A stretch of DNA of 54,260 bases, from positions 1 through 54,260 of the forward strand of contig NZ_JZEX01000059.1 in the NCBI RefSeq assembly GCF_000969415.1. The letters run 5' to 3'. The notes beneath the pieces were generated by a model, which was given only the letters and a program-made list of their open reading frames with translations, ran no database searches and was not told the DNA's origin. Position 1 is the stretch's first letter, and the number at the start of each line of letters is the position of its first letter. This DNA comes from Devosia geojensis. Its GTDB lineage: Bacteria; Pseudomonadota; Alphaproteobacteria; Rhizobiales; Devosiaceae. This document shows, in pieces, positions 17,073-25,116 of the stretch. Made by a program: the position numbers and the translations under genes.

Positions 17073-17348
17073 ATGACCATGTCCGGAAAGAAGATCGGTG
17101 CACGCGCCCAGGGCCAGCACGGGGCAAAGTCGGTCGGTCCCGACGACGGCGTCGAGCGCCTCGACGAATTCGATCTCGCCTCCGACATCAAGGGCCGGAA
17201 CAGCCTGCAGGGGCTCGACCAGGAGCGGGCGAACAGCCAGCGCCAGGCACAGGCCGGCGAGAAGGGCGAGACCGATGGCCTCATCGAGAGCTTCGAGAAG
17301 CTCGACAAGGACGAGCGCGCCCGGCGCGACCTCGGCAAGCGAAACTGA
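17073..17348 (+). CDS. Small hydrophilic protein, unknown function
   Basis: This 91-residue protein is rich in Gly, Lys, Asp, Glu and Gln and has almost no hydrophobic core. The N-terminus SGKKIGARAQGQHGAKSVGP (residues 4-23) is basic, and the rest is an acidic/basic helix-forming region with RANSQRQAQAGEKGETDGL. AAGGGAG precedes the ATG at 17073; a second in-frame ATG at 17079 is possible. It is followed after 11 bp by another small protein and probably forms a two-gene stress operon with it. Confidence 0.7.
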   Translation: MTMSGKKIGARAQGQHGAKSVGPDDGVERLDEFDLASDIKGRNSLQGLDQERANSQRQAQAGEKGETDGLIESFEKLDKDERARRDLGKRN

Positions 17349-17359
17349 AGGAGGGTACG

Positions 17360-17599
17360 ATGCAATCCCCCAAGACGCACGAGCAGCACCGCAAGATCGT
17401 CGAGAAGCGCATCAACACGAAGAACGCACCGGCGGACTTCGATACCCGCCGGGACCTGAAGCGCGCCGAGGGGCGCGACGACGAGTTGCAGGATGCCAAG
17501 CCCGCCTCGGGCCTCGGGCCGGACATGAGCCGGGGCGACCGCTCCATCAAGCGCGGCACCAGCCAGGAAACCGAGCACACCAAGAAGCGGGCGGACTAG
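17360..17599 (+). CDS. Small hydrophilic protein, unknown function
   Basis: This 79-residue, highly charged protein is rich in Lys, Arg, Asp, Glu and Thr, with [18 protein letters not shown] near residues 10-27 and a basic C-terminus. It has no signal peptide or membrane segment and is probably disordered. A strong AAGGAGGG lies upstream. Its stop overlaps the convergent HD-hydrolase stop by 4 bp. No family recognised. Confidence 0.7.
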   Translation: MQSPKTHEQHRKIVEKRINTKNAPADFDTRRDLKRAEGRDDELQDAKPASGLGPDMSRGDRSIKRGTSQETEHTKKRAD

Positions 17600-18201
17600 G
17601 TCTCCGGCCGCGCCAGCGCAACTCTGGCCTTCTGCCGGAGCTGCGGGTCGCCCTCGGCCAACACATCGAGCAACGCTAGGTTCTCGGCACGGTAGACCCG
17701 CCAGAAAGCCGGGTCGTGCCGGGAGATGGTGCGACTGTTGTCGATGATGTCGGCAAGCTTGATCGTCTTGGCTTCGGGCGGCGCCTTGGCGGTGTGGACA
17801 AGGTCCAGCGCTTTGCGGGCCTTGCGGTTGCCGTGCTGCGGGCGGGAAACGTCCGTCAGCCAATCGACGAGTTCGGCCACCTTCGGTCCGAACGTTTCGC
17901 GGATTACTGAAAGGTCGATATCGGTGTCCTCCACGACGTCGTGCAGGAGCGCGGCGCAGACCATTTCCGGCGTGTGCGGCACGCCCGCCACCAGCTCGGC
18001 GACCGCGATCGGATGGACGATGTAAGGCATGTCCGAATATTTACGCTTCTGGCCCTGCCGGGCGTGCGCATCGCGCGCGAAGGTATAGGCCGCATTCACG
18101 GCGTGCGAGCCGCCGAAACGGTCGAGAAAGGCCCTTTCGATGCGCGCGGTTTCCATTGCCGCATCGCCGGGCAGGTCTCTCGCAGTCCTATCGGGTTTCA
18201 T
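17596..18201 (-). CDS. HD-domain phosphohydrolase, candidate small alarmone hydrolase (MESH1-like)
   Basis: This 201-residue stand-alone HD domain has the metal-binding set of the RelA/SpoT hydrolase family: His63 in YIVHP, His87-Asp88 in LLHD and Asp151 in IKLADII. It also keeps the Glu91-Asp92 pair (HDVVEDTD) that the ppGpp hydrolase reaction needs. The K/RKY-PYI stretch before His63 also fits. No synthetase, TGS or ACT domain is present. It may therefore degrade (p)ppGpp or a related nucleotide; another pyrophosphohydrolase activity is possible. The start at 18201 overlaps the upstream permease gene by 14 bp, making it third in an operon with sodC. Confidence 0.82.
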   Translation of the reverse strand: MKPDRTARDLPGDAAMETARIERAFLDRFGGSHAVNAAYTFARDAHARQGQKRKYSDMPYIVHPIAVAELVAGVPHTPEMVCAALLHDVVEDTDIDLSVIRETFGPKVAELVDWLTDVSRPQHGNRKARKALDLVHTAKAPPEAKTIKLADIIDNSRTISRHDPAFWRVYRAENLALLDVLAEGDPQLRQKARVALARPET

Positions 18202-19252
18202 GTCGCTCCAACGAGGTATCGGGTGGTCGCGGTTCCATGCCGCCGTTCGGCTCGATCCAGAGTTCGCGCACCGCAACCATCAGCACCACGGTCAACGGCG
18301 TGCCGAGCAGCACGCCCAGCGGACCGAAGACGATGCCCATCGCCAGGAGCGAAAAGAGCCCCAGCGCCGGCGGCAGGTGGACTGTGCGCTGCTGCACGAC
18401 CGGCACGATCAGGTTGTTCTCGAGCTGCTGGACGAGAAGATAGAGCCCCGCCACCCAGAAGACCATCGTACCGCCTTCGGAGGCGGCGACGACGACGGCG
18501 GGAACGACGGCGAGGATCGGCCCGACGAAGGGGATGAACTCGAAGAGGCCGGCCACGATGCCGAGCGCGACAGCCGAGGGAACGCCGATGATCGTCAGGC
18601 CGATGGTCGTTGCCACGCCCACCACGACCATGGTCAGCAGCTGGCCGAGCATCCAGTGCTGCAGCGCCTCGCCGCACCTGTCGAGGGCATCGGCGAACCG
18701 CGCGCGAAGCTCCGGCGGAAAGAGCGCGACGAGGCCGCGCTTGTAGAGCCCGGGAGCCCAGGCGAGGTAGACGCCGCCGACCAGCACGAGCGCCAGCCCG
18801 CCCACGGCGCCGACCAGTCCGGACGTGTAGCCGGCAATGTTGCGCGGCGCGTCGGTGCGCAGGATCAGGCGCTCGGCATATTCGGTCAGCCGGTCCCAGA
18901 GGTCGAGGATGCCCACATAGCGCCCGAGGGTGTCGATCATGTCGGGGAGCTGGACGGCGAGGCCGGCCAGCTGGTCCTTGACTTGATTGCCGAGGAGCAC
19001 GCCGGCACCGGCGAAGACGGCGACCGCGGCAGCGGCGGCGAGCGCCACCCGCCAACGATGATCGAGGGGCAGGAAGGCAAGCAGGTTTGCGCCGCTGACC
19101 AGCACCGCCGCCACCACGACCGATCCGAAGGCGAGCAGCAGCACCTGCACGGTGTTCCAGGCGAGGAGCGCGATGGCGATGACCGCAGCCGCCGCCAGGA
19201 TCACGCGCAACGCGCTGCTGTTCACCCGGCGCTGGCGATCGAGGTCGCGCAT
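18188..19252 (-). CDS. AI-2E family transporter
   Basis: This 354-residue inner-membrane protein of the AI-2E (PerM/TqsA) family has two N-terminal helices, a long amphipathic soluble region (about residues 70-150) and a C-terminal block of helices with [22 protein letters not shown], a family hallmark. Members are linked to autoinducer export, Na+/H+ antiport or other efflux, so the name does not prove a signalling role. It lies 30 bp after sodC and overlaps the HD gene by 14 bp. Confidence 0.9.
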   Translation of the reverse strand: MRDLDRQRRVNSSALRVILAAAAVIAIALLAWNTVQVLLLAFGSVVVAAVLVSGANLLAFLPLDHRWRVALAAAAAVAVFAGAGVLLGNQVKDQLAGLAVQLPDMIDTLGRYVGILDLWDRLTEYAERLILRTDAPRNIAGYTSGLVGAVGGLALVLVGGVYLAWAPGLYKRGLVALFPPELRARFADALDRCGEALQHWMLGQLLTMVVVGVATTIGLTIIGVPSAVALGIVAGLFEFIPFVGPILAVVPAVVVAASEGGTMVFWVAGLYLLVQQLENNLIVPVVQQRTVHLPPALGLFSLLAMGIVFGPLGVLLGTPLTVVLMVAVRELWIEPNGGMEPRPPDTSLERHETR

Positions 19253-19282
19253 GACGGCTGGCCCGACGGCGCCCGGTCGACG

Positions 19283-19819
19283 CTAGTTCGGCGCCGCCTC
19301 GATCACTGCGCAGGCGATCCTGTCGCCGGAATTGCCGCTGGGATCGGTGACGTAGTCGTCTGGATCGGCATGGACGACGAGGGCCGAACCATTGTCGTCG
19401 AAGAGATAGCCGTCTTCGCCCTCGACGAGCGAGACCATGTCGTTCGTCACCTCGACGACCGCCCGCCCGTCCGCGTCGGCTATGATGTTGTGGATATCGC
19501 CGGCATGCGGGCCCTCGGGATTGTCGAAGCCGTGCTGATGGTCGGCGACGTCGAAATGGTCTCCGGCGGATTCGAACGCATCGGCCGGGTCGCAATCCCC
19601 GGTCTCATGGATATGGAAGCCGTGTTCGCCTTCGGGAACGCCCATCTCCAGGGCACCGGTGATGTTGACGCCTTCCGGAGTCTGCAGAAGCGTTACCGCG
19701 CCGATCTCGTTGCCTTCGACGTCGACGAAGTTCGCCGTGGCACCGGGATTGGTGTCCTGCGCGGTGGCGGCGCCGGTGAGAAGCGCCAGAGACGCGAGCG
19801 TCAGGATGGTCGTCTTCAT
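19283..19819 (-). CDS. sodC: Cu/Zn superoxide dismutase, periplasmic
   Basis: This 178-residue SodC has a Sec signal peptide (cleavage after ATA, residue 20). The metal site is intact: GFHIHETG gives two Cu histidines, SAGDHFD and GPHAGDIHN supply bridging and Zn ligands, and SALVVHADPDDY adds the last Cu histidine and the Zn aspartate region. The disulfide cysteines are in GDCDP and RIACAVIEA. It dismutates superoxide in the periplasm. GGAGG precedes the ATG at 19819. It is the first gene of the sodC - AI-2E - HD operon. Confidence 0.95.
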   Translation of the reverse strand: MKTTILTLASLALLTGAATAQDTNPGATANFVDVEGNEIGAVTLLQTPEGVNITGALEMGVPEGEHGFHIHETGDCDPADAFESAGDHFDVADHQHGFDNPEGPHAGDIHNIIADADGRAVVEVTNDMVSLVEGEDGYLFDDNGSALVVHADPDDYVTDPSGNSGDRIACAVIEAAPN

Positions 19820-19850
19820 GATATCCTCCGGGCTGGGAGTGCTGTGGGAA

Positions 19851-19875
19851 GGCACTCCCTTGGCAAGGGAGTGCC
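19851..19875. terminator. Strong hairpin after the glucose dehydrogenase gene
   Basis: A perfect 11-bp stem (GGCACTCCCTT / AAGGGAGTGCC) with a three-base loop lies 8 bp downstream of the gcd stop and upstream of sodC. It is the probable terminator of gcd, although the T-run is poor. Confidence 0.65.
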
Positions 19876-19882
19876 CGCTGCT

Positions 19883-22429
19883 TTATTCGGTTCCGGGCAG
19901 GGCCCAGGCGATCACCTGGTCGCCGATGGGCGTTTCCATGAAGTGGTGCCCGCCCGGGGCGATGGCGATGAACTGCCGCCCGTCGACTTCGTAGCTGATG
20001 GGCGTCGTCTGCCCGCCCGCCGGCAGGACCTCGCTCCAGACGACATCTCCCGTCTCCATGTCGATGGCCCGGATGAGGTTGTCGGTCGCCGCCGCGATGA
20101 AGATCAGCCCGCCGGCGGTGACCAGCGGCCCGCCATTGTTGGGGGTGCCGATATCGAACGGCAGGAAGGTCGGCAGGCCGAACGGACCGTTGGCCCGCGC
20201 CGTCCCGAGGGGCTTGTCCCACAGGGTCTCGCCGGTGGCGAGGTCGATGGCGCGGATGCCGCCATAGGGCGGCTGCTTGCAGAGGAGGCCGGTCCAATCT
20301 TCCCGCCAGCCGGCGTTGACCTCGATGGCGTAGGGCGAGCCGAGCTGCGGGCCGGGTTCGTCCGCCTCGGCATCGTATTCCGGCTCGAAGATCGCCCGTG
20401 CGTTCGGCGCTTCCTCGCGCGGGACGAGGCGATTGTGGTTGGGCATGTCGTTGTAGTTGGCGATGAGGATGCCGCGCTCCACGTCGACCGCCATCGAGCC
20501 CCAGTCCTGCCCGCCATTGTAGCCCGGATACTGGATCCAGTAGGCGTCCGACGTCGGTGGGGTATAGACGCCCTCGTAGTTGGCCAGGTGGAACTGGATA
20601 CGGCACCAGAGCTGGTCGATCGGCGTCATGCCCCACATGTGCTTCTCGTCGAGATCGGGGAAAAGCAGGCTGTGGTAGGTCGAGAACGGCTGGACGGGCG
20701 AGAGATAATCCTGCTCGACGCCCATGTTCGTCGGCACCTCCCGCTCCTCGACGGGGAACAGCGACTCGCCGGTGCGCCGGTCGAGGATAAAGATGTCGCC
20801 CTGCTTGGAGGAGAGGATGATGGCCGGCACGGTGCCGCCATCGGCGGGGAAGTCCACGAGGCTCGGCTGGGAGCCGAGATCATAGTCCCACACGTCGTTG
20901 TAGACCGTCTGGAAGTGCCAGACGTCGTCGCCCGTCGCCGCGTCGACTGCGACCAGGGACGTCGCGTACTCGTTCTCGAGCTCGCTGCGGTTGCTGCCGT
21001 AATAGTCGACGGACGAGTTGCCGAGCGGCAGATAGACGAGGCCCAGTTCTTCGTCGGCCGCAGCAATCGTCCACATGTTGGGCGTGCCGCGGGTATAGAC
21101 CTCGCCTTCGGCGGGAGCGCCGCGGTTGTCGGGGTTGCCGAGGTCCCAGGCCCAGGCAAGCTCGCCGGTGACGGCGTCATAGCCGCGCACGACGCCCGAG
21201 GGCGCATCCTCCGCCTGGCCGTCCCGCACCTGTGCGCCCATCACGGCGACGCCGTGGACGATGGTGGGCGGGGAGGTGATGGAATACCAGCCCGGCACCG
21301 TGTCGCCGATGCCTTCTTCAAGGTTCACCTCGCCATTGGTCCCGAACTCCGTGCAGAGCTGGCCGGTCGTGGCGTCCACCGCGATGAGGCGTGCGTCGAG
21401 CGTGCCCCAGAGCACGCGCCGGGCGCAGAGTTCGTCGGGGCCGGCGTCGGGCACCTCGAAATAGGCGACGCCGCGGCAGGTCGCGCCATAGGGAATGGCG
21501 TCCTCCGACACCTCCGGATCATAGCGCCATTCCTCGAGCCCGGTCGCCGCATCGACGGCAATGGCGATGCCCATGGCCGAGCACAGGAAGAGGTCGTTGC
21601 CGACCTTGAGCGGCGTGTTCTCGGGCGAATACTCGCCACGCGCCGCTTCGCTCGGCATGTCGCCGGTCCGGTATTCCCAGATGCGTTCGAGCTGGCCGAC
21701 GTTCTCCGGCGTGATTTGGTCGAGGGAGGAGAAGCGGTTGGCATGGTAGTCGCCGCCATAGGCCGGCCAGTCGGCTCCCACCGGCAAGACCGGCAGCGCG
21801 CCCCGCGCCGCTATGCCGGTCGCGGTCGTCGCGGCGGGCTGCGCTTCGGCAGGGGCGGGCTCTTCCGGCGCGGCAGGAGGCTCGGTTTCCGCCGGGGGCG
21901 CAGTTTCGGCTTCCGGAGCCGGAGCTTCGGTCGCCGGAGCCTCCGGGGCAGGCGTGGTTTCCTGTGCGCTCAGGCGATGTTCGGTTTGGCCCAGCAACAT
22001 GGCGGCTGACGCAACGAGGCCGAAGGCGACGACGGCGCCCGCGGCCACGGCCTCGCGCCGCCACGTGCGGTGCCTGCGCAGCACCGGCAGCGTGAGCAGC
22101 ACCAGCACCAGCATCACGGTCGGCGCAACGAGCCGGGGCACCTGCGCCCAGCCGTCGAGGCCGGCTTCCCAGAGCGCCCAGAGCACGGTGCCCACGAACG
22201 TCACCAGATAGACCCAGATCGCCAGCATCGAGCGCTGGAAGAGGAAGAAGGCCGTCGCGAGCAGGCCGATGCCCGCCAGGACGTAGTACCAGGACCCGCC
22301 AAGAGCCGCGAGCCAGGCGCCGCCGCCTGCGATCAGCGCGCCGAAGATCGCGACAATCACGGCGAGCAGCATGACCGCCCAGTATCCGAATCCATGTCTG
22401 CGGCGGTCTTGGTGGCGTGTATCGGTCAT
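19883..22429 (-). CDS. gcd: Membrane-bound PQQ-dependent glucose dehydrogenase
   Basis: This 848-residue quinoprotein has about five N-terminal membrane helices (residues 15-150) followed by a periplasmic eight-bladed propeller. The propeller repeats (for example DWPAYGGDYHANRFSSLDQITPENV, GTPNMWTIAAADEELGLVYLP, and the C-terminal GGLIFIAAATDNLIRAIDMETG, each quoted in part) are typical of Gcd. It oxidises glucose to gluconolactone and passes electrons to ubiquinone. Between the membrane part and the propeller is an unusually long Pro/Ala/Glu-rich linker (about residues 158-205), which makes it longer than the roughly 800-residue E. coli enzyme. No pqq biosynthesis genes lie in this window. 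An exact EcfG-like promoter precedes it. Confidence 0.95.
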   Translation of the reverse strand: MTDTRHQDRRRHGFGYWAVMLLAVIVAIFGALIAGGGAWLAALGGSWYYVLAGIGLLATAFFLFQRSMLAIWVYLVTFVGTVLWALWEAGLDGWAQVPRLVAPTVMLVLVLLTLPVLRRHRTWRREAVAAGAVVAFGLVASAAMLLGQTEHRLSAQETTPAPEAPATEAPAPEAETAPPAETEPPAAPEEPAPAEAQPAATTATGIAARGALPVLPVGADWPAYGGDYHANRFSSLDQITPENVGQLERIWEYRTGDMPSEAARGEYSPENTPLKVGNDLFLCSAMGIAIAVDAATGLEEWRYDPEVSEDAIPYGATCRGVAYFEVPDAGPDELCARRVLWGTLDARLIAVDATTGQLCTEFGTNGEVNLEEGIGDTVPGWYSITSPPTIVHGVAVMGAQVRDGQAEDAPSGVVRGYDAVTGELAWAWDLGNPDNRGAPAEGEVYTRGTPNMWTIAAADEELGLVYLPLGNSSVDYYGSNRSELENEYATSLVAVDAATGDDVWHFQTVYNDVWDYDLGSQPSLVDFPADGGTVPAIILSSKQGDIFILDRRTGESLFPVEEREVPTNMGVEQDYLSPVQPFSTYHSLLFPDLDEKHMWGMTPIDQLWCRIQFHLANYEGVYTPPTSDAYWIQYPGYNGGQDWGSMAVDVERGILIANYNDMPNHNRLVPREEAPNARAIFEPEYDAEADEPGPQLGSPYAIEVNAGWREDWTGLLCKQPPYGGIRAIDLATGETLWDKPLGTARANGPFGLPTFLPFDIGTPNNGGPLVTAGGLIFIAAATDNLIRAIDMETGDVVWSEVLPAGGQTTPISYEVDGRQFIAIAPGGHHFMETPIGDQVIAWALPGTE

Positions 22430-22457
22430 GCGTGGAGCTCCCTTGTTCTAATTCGCA

Positions 22458-22482
22458 AACGAACGCATCCGGCAAGCGTTCC
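22458..22482 (-). promoter_or_regulatory. EcfG-type promoter-like site (GGAAC-N16-CGTT)
   Basis: Exact consensus on the minus strand, 28 bp upstream of the gcd start. Confidence 0.65.
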
Positions 22483-22533
22483 GCCCGAGCCCAAGCCGAT
22501 TGACGGCGCCGGGACGAATTCGTGCGCAAGGAC

Positions 22534-22559
22534 GGAACGCCGCCCCGCGTCCACTCGTT
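22534..22559 (+). promoter_or_regulatory. EcfG-type promoter-like site (GGAAC-N17-CGTT)
   Basis: Exact consensus on the plus strand, 56 bp upstream of the receiver-domain gene; divergent from the gcd site. Confidence 0.65.
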
Positions 22560-22615
22560 TTCCGGTGCGTGACTGAGCCGGGATTGGCAGCTCCGCTGCC
22601 AACTGGAGTCGAACA

Positions 22616-23110
22616 ATGACAGAGATACGCAGTGCCGCTCTCAGCGGCAGCAGGGTGCTGGTCGTGGAAGACGACCGGGCGCTGGGAGAGGACCTTTGCC
22701 GCTACCTGCGCGAGAACGGGGCCACCGTCCTCGGGCCGGCCCCGACGGCATATTATGCCTATAGCCTCTTGCTCGGCCGGCGCGGCGTCGACGGGGCGAT
22801 CCTTGACGTCAGATCGCACGCAAGCGCCATATTCGAGCTGGCGCGGCGTCTGCGCGAGCTCAACGTCCCGATGCTTTTCACCACCGGGTCGGATCCCGAT
22901 ATTCCCCCCGAGTTCGGCAGTGCGCCTCGCATCCTCAAACCGCTTTCGACTGGGGAGGTGATCGAGCAGGTTCGCCGGCTCGTGCGGCGGCAGGATGCCG
23001 GCACCGCGCGGGCGCCGGCCGCGTCTCCGCTCCGCGTCAACCCTCTCTCGCTCGATCTGCGCATGGGCCGGTTGGTGGCAAGGGCGCTGCGCGACAGGAT
23101 CAATGCATAG
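22616..23110 (+). CDS. Single-domain response regulator
   Basis: This 164-residue protein contains one receiver domain (residues about 12-120) and no output domain. The acidic pocket Glu18-Asp19-Asp20 (VLVVEDD), the phosphoacceptor Asp64 (GAILDVR), the switch Thr (LFTTG) and Lys108 (RILKPL) are present, so it should be phosphorylatable. The 40-residue C-terminal tail is not a known DNA-binding fold. No histidine kinase is adjacent. It has TGGAG 8 bases before the ATG and an EcfG-like promoter. Its 3' end overlaps the convergent Crp/Fnr gene by 11 bp. Confidence 0.85.
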   Translation: MTEIRSAALSGSRVLVVEDDRALGEDLCRYLRENGATVLGPAPTAYYAYSLLLGRRGVDGAILDVRSHASAIFELARRLRELNVPMLFTTGSDPDIPPEFGSAPRILKPLSTGEVIEQVRRLVRRQDAGTARAPAASPLRVNPLSLDLRMGRLVARALRDRINA

Positions 23111-23858
23111 GCACGGCGGCGCGGCCGGCCCGGTCGTAGCCGAGGCTGTGCGGCTCGAAGAGCGCGAGGCGCCCGAGGCTGTCGACGTCGTATAGCGTGA
23201 CGACCCCCTTGCTCATGCCGACGAGGTGCCTGCGCCGCAACTCCTGCAGGGTCCGATTGACGTGCACCGAAGAAAGCCCCAGCGCGTCGCCGAGATCGGC
23301 CTGGGTAGCGGCGAAGGAAAAGCTTCCGTCCTCGACCAGTCCCACGCGGCGCATGCGCAGTTCCAGTTCGCACAACAGGTACGCCACGCGCTCCAGCGCA
23401 TTGCGCTGGCCGAGGCTGATCATCCATTCGCGCATGATGGCGTCGTTGACCGCGCTGGCCGAGAGCATGGCCCGCATGAAGACCGGATAGGTCTCGCTGG
23501 CGGCCACGAAGGCTTCGACGGGAATGCGCGCGACCGCCACCGGGGAGAGCGCGGCAACGCTCTGTCCGACAGTCCCTGACGAAAGGAAGCGGTAGTCGCA
23601 GATGTCGCCTGGCACGAGGAATGCGGTGATCTGGCGGCGTCCGTTGGGCAGGCGCCGGAAGCGGCAGGCCGAGCCCTGGATCAGCACGACGATCCTGTCC
23701 GAAGGCGCTTCCTCCTCGAGGATGTGCTGGTGAGCCGTGTGCCGGTTGAGAGCCTTGACGAGGTGCATCAGGTGGGTGAGCTCCTCCTCCCTCATACGGA
23801 CGAGACCCGCGAGATTGGCGAGAAAAGGCCTGATGCTGACGAGATTGCGGTCGGTCAC
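23100..23858 (-). CDS. Crp/Fnr family transcriptional regulator
   Basis: This 252-residue regulator has an N-terminal cyclic-nucleotide-binding-like beta barrel (HILEEEAPSDRIVVLIQGSACRFRRLPNGRRQI, quoted in part) and a C-terminal winged helix with TQADLGDALGLSSVHVNRTLQELRRRHLV (quoted in part). No N-terminal Fnr cysteine cluster was seen, so it is not an oxygen-sensing Fnr. I prefer the GTG start at 23858, which gives a family-like N-terminus; there is no ATG upstream in frame and the ribosome-binding site is weak. It could regulate the divergent YciF-like gene or the oxidase locus, but nothing shows this directly. Confidence 0.85.
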   Translation of the reverse strand: MTDRNLVSIRPFLANLAGLVRMREEELTHLMHLVKALNRHTAHQHILEEEAPSDRIVVLIQGSACRFRRLPNGRRQITAFLVPGDICDYRFLSSGTVGQSVAALSPVAVARIPVEAFVAASETYPVFMRAMLSASAVNDAIMREWMISLGQRNALERVAYLLCELELRMRRVGLVEDGSFSFAATQADLGDALGLSSVHVNRTLQELRRRHLVGMSKGVVTLYDVDSLGRLALFEPHSLGYDRAGRAAVPMH

Positions 23859-23947
23859 GAGGCGGTCCGGTGAGTGGTGGGCTGCAGCTTGAACGTCGCA
23901 TCGCGACAAAGGTTGTGGCTCGCGCGCAAAAGCGCGCGCGAGGCGAC

Positions 23948-23961
23948 TTAACCCAGGTTAG
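23948..23961. promoter_or_regulatory. Palindrome TTAACC-CA-GGTTAG
   Basis: A near-perfect 14-bp palindrome about 90 bp upstream of the Crp/Fnr gene, related to those at 9539 and 16711. Possible binding site for a dimeric regulator. Confidence 0.35.
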
Positions 23962-24051
23962 GCGAGCGTGAGGGGGTGATCGGTTCCCGCTTTTCTTGCC
24001 GAGCCGCATATCTTTACCCGCATCAAGTTGCGGCTTTCCGGACCTCGTTCT

Positions 24052-24077
24052 GGAACGCGCCGCCGGCGATGCCCGTT
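24052..24077 (+). promoter_or_regulatory. EcfG-type promoter-like site (GGAAC-N17-CGTT)
   Basis: Exact consensus on the plus strand, 39 bp upstream of the YciF-like gene. Confidence 0.65.
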
Positions 24078-24116
24078 TGCTAGTGCACCAACCATCAGAA
24101 GCTGTGAGGACTAGCA

Positions 24117-24608
24117 ATGGCCGAAAACAAGAAGCTCGAAGATCTTTTCGAGGATACGCTTCGCGACATCTATTATGCCGAGCGCCAGATCACCAAGGCG
24201 CTGCCGAAAATGGCGAAGGCCGCGCAATCCGAGGAGCTGCGCAAAGGCTTCGAGCAGCACCTCGAGCAGACCGAGGGCCATATCGAGCGGCTCGAGCAGG
24301 TTTTCGAGCTTCTCGGCAAGCGGGCCCGCGGCAAGACCTGTGACGCCATTCTGGGCATCATCGACGAGGGCAAGACCATCATGGACGAGTTCAAGGGCTC
24401 GGCCGCCCTCGATGCGGGCCTGATCTCGGCCGCCCAGGCGGTGGAACACTACGAGATCGCGCGCTACGGCACCCTCAAGACCTGGGCACAGGAGCTCGGA
24501 ATGGCGGAGGCCGTTCGCCTGCTCGACGCAACGCTGAGCGAAGAGATCCAGACCGACCAGAAGCTCACGCAGATCGCCGAAGCCTCGGTCAACCTCAAGG
24601 CGGCCTGA
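24117..24608 (+). CDS. Ferritin-like DUF892 protein (YciE/YciF family)
   Basis: This 163-residue all-helical protein of the YciF family has LFEDTLRDIYYAERQITKALPKMAK (quoted in part) at the N-terminus and repeated Glu/His positions (QHLEQTEGHIERLEQVFE, VEHYEIARYGTLKTWAQ) that form the di-metal site of a four-helix ferritin-like bundle. Members are stress-induced and their precise function is not established. GAGGA precedes the ATG, the EcfG-like site is 39 bp upstream, and a strong terminator follows. Confidence 0.92.
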   Translation: MAENKKLEDLFEDTLRDIYYAERQITKALPKMAKAAQSEELRKGFEQHLEQTEGHIERLEQVFELLGKRARGKTCDAILGIIDEGKTIMDEFKGSAALDAGLISAAQAVEHYEIARYGTLKTWAQELGMAEAVRLLDATLSEEIQTDQKLTQIAEASVNLKAA

Positions 24609-24631
24609 GCCCGGCGACCACCAGGAGACAT

Positions 24632-24665
24632 AAAGCGCCGGAGGCCTTCGGGTCTCCGGCGCCTT
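24632..24665. terminator. Bidirectional terminator
   Basis: AAAG-CGCCGGAG-GCC and GGT-CTCCGGCG-CCTTT form a long GC-rich stem with a TTCG tetraloop and A/T-rich flanks, between convergent genes (YciF-like and DUF2934). A one-base bulge interrupts the stem. Confidence 0.85.
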
Positions 24666-24686
24666 TATGTTGGAAGGACTTAGCCG

Positions 24687-25001
24687 TTATTTGTTGGTGC
24701 GGCCCCGCTGGTTCGGATCGATGCCGCCGGCGCGGGTGGTGTCGTTCATCACGTCGCCTTCGACGGTGTTCTCCCCCGCCATCGGATTGGCGTCTCTATC
24801 CAGGCCCGGCGATTGGCCGATGCCCGGATTGCTGTCGAGATCGCGGTCGGCAGCATCGGCGCGCGCGTCCCCGCGTGAGAGCGTGACTTCGTCGCTGGCC
24901 TGCTGCCAATGCTCTTCGGCGCGGCCCTCGGGCCGGCCCTCCGTTTCCCAGATTTGATAGGCCCGCAGTCTGATCTGCTCGTCGGTTGCCGGTGTTTGCA
25001 T
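24687..25001 (-). CDS. DUF2934 domain-containing protein
   Basis: This 104-residue protein has the DUF2934 motif at residues about 8-34 (DEQIRLRAYQIWETEGRPEG, then RAEEHWQQA). A disordered Asp/Asn/Gly-rich tail with GIGQSPGLDRDANPMAGEN follows. AGGAGGAAACC precedes the ATG at 25001. It is a second copy of this family in the window (compare 9659-10003), with an unrelated tail. Function unknown. Confidence 0.8.
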   Translation of the reverse strand: MQTPATDEQIRLRAYQIWETEGRPEGRAEEHWQQASDEVTLSRGDARADAADRDLDSNPGIGQSPGLDRDANPMAGENTVEGDVMNDTTRAGGIDPNQRGRTNK

Positions 25002-25056
25002 GGTTTCCTCCTGCTGTTTCGGAAAGAACGCAGCCGGCAGGCAAACGCTCCTGCGA

Positions 25057-25082
25057 GGAACGCCCGGTGAGGGTCGCGGGTT
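25057..25082 (+). promoter_or_regulatory. EcfG-type promoter-like site (GGAAC-N17-GGTT)
   Basis: Plus strand, one mismatch to consensus, 34 bp upstream of the CBS-domain gene. Confidence 0.5.
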
Positions 25083-25116
25083 GTGTTGAGGCCAACAGCA
25101 AGCGGAGGACAGACAA

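Noticed and set aside
18140..22009. Very long plus-strand open frame (over 1200 codons) opposite the HD, AI-2E, sodC and gcd genes
   Set aside because: It runs antisense to four well-supported genes, has a low-complexity Arg/Asp/Gly/His composition typical of mirror frames in GC-rich DNA, and shows no domain.
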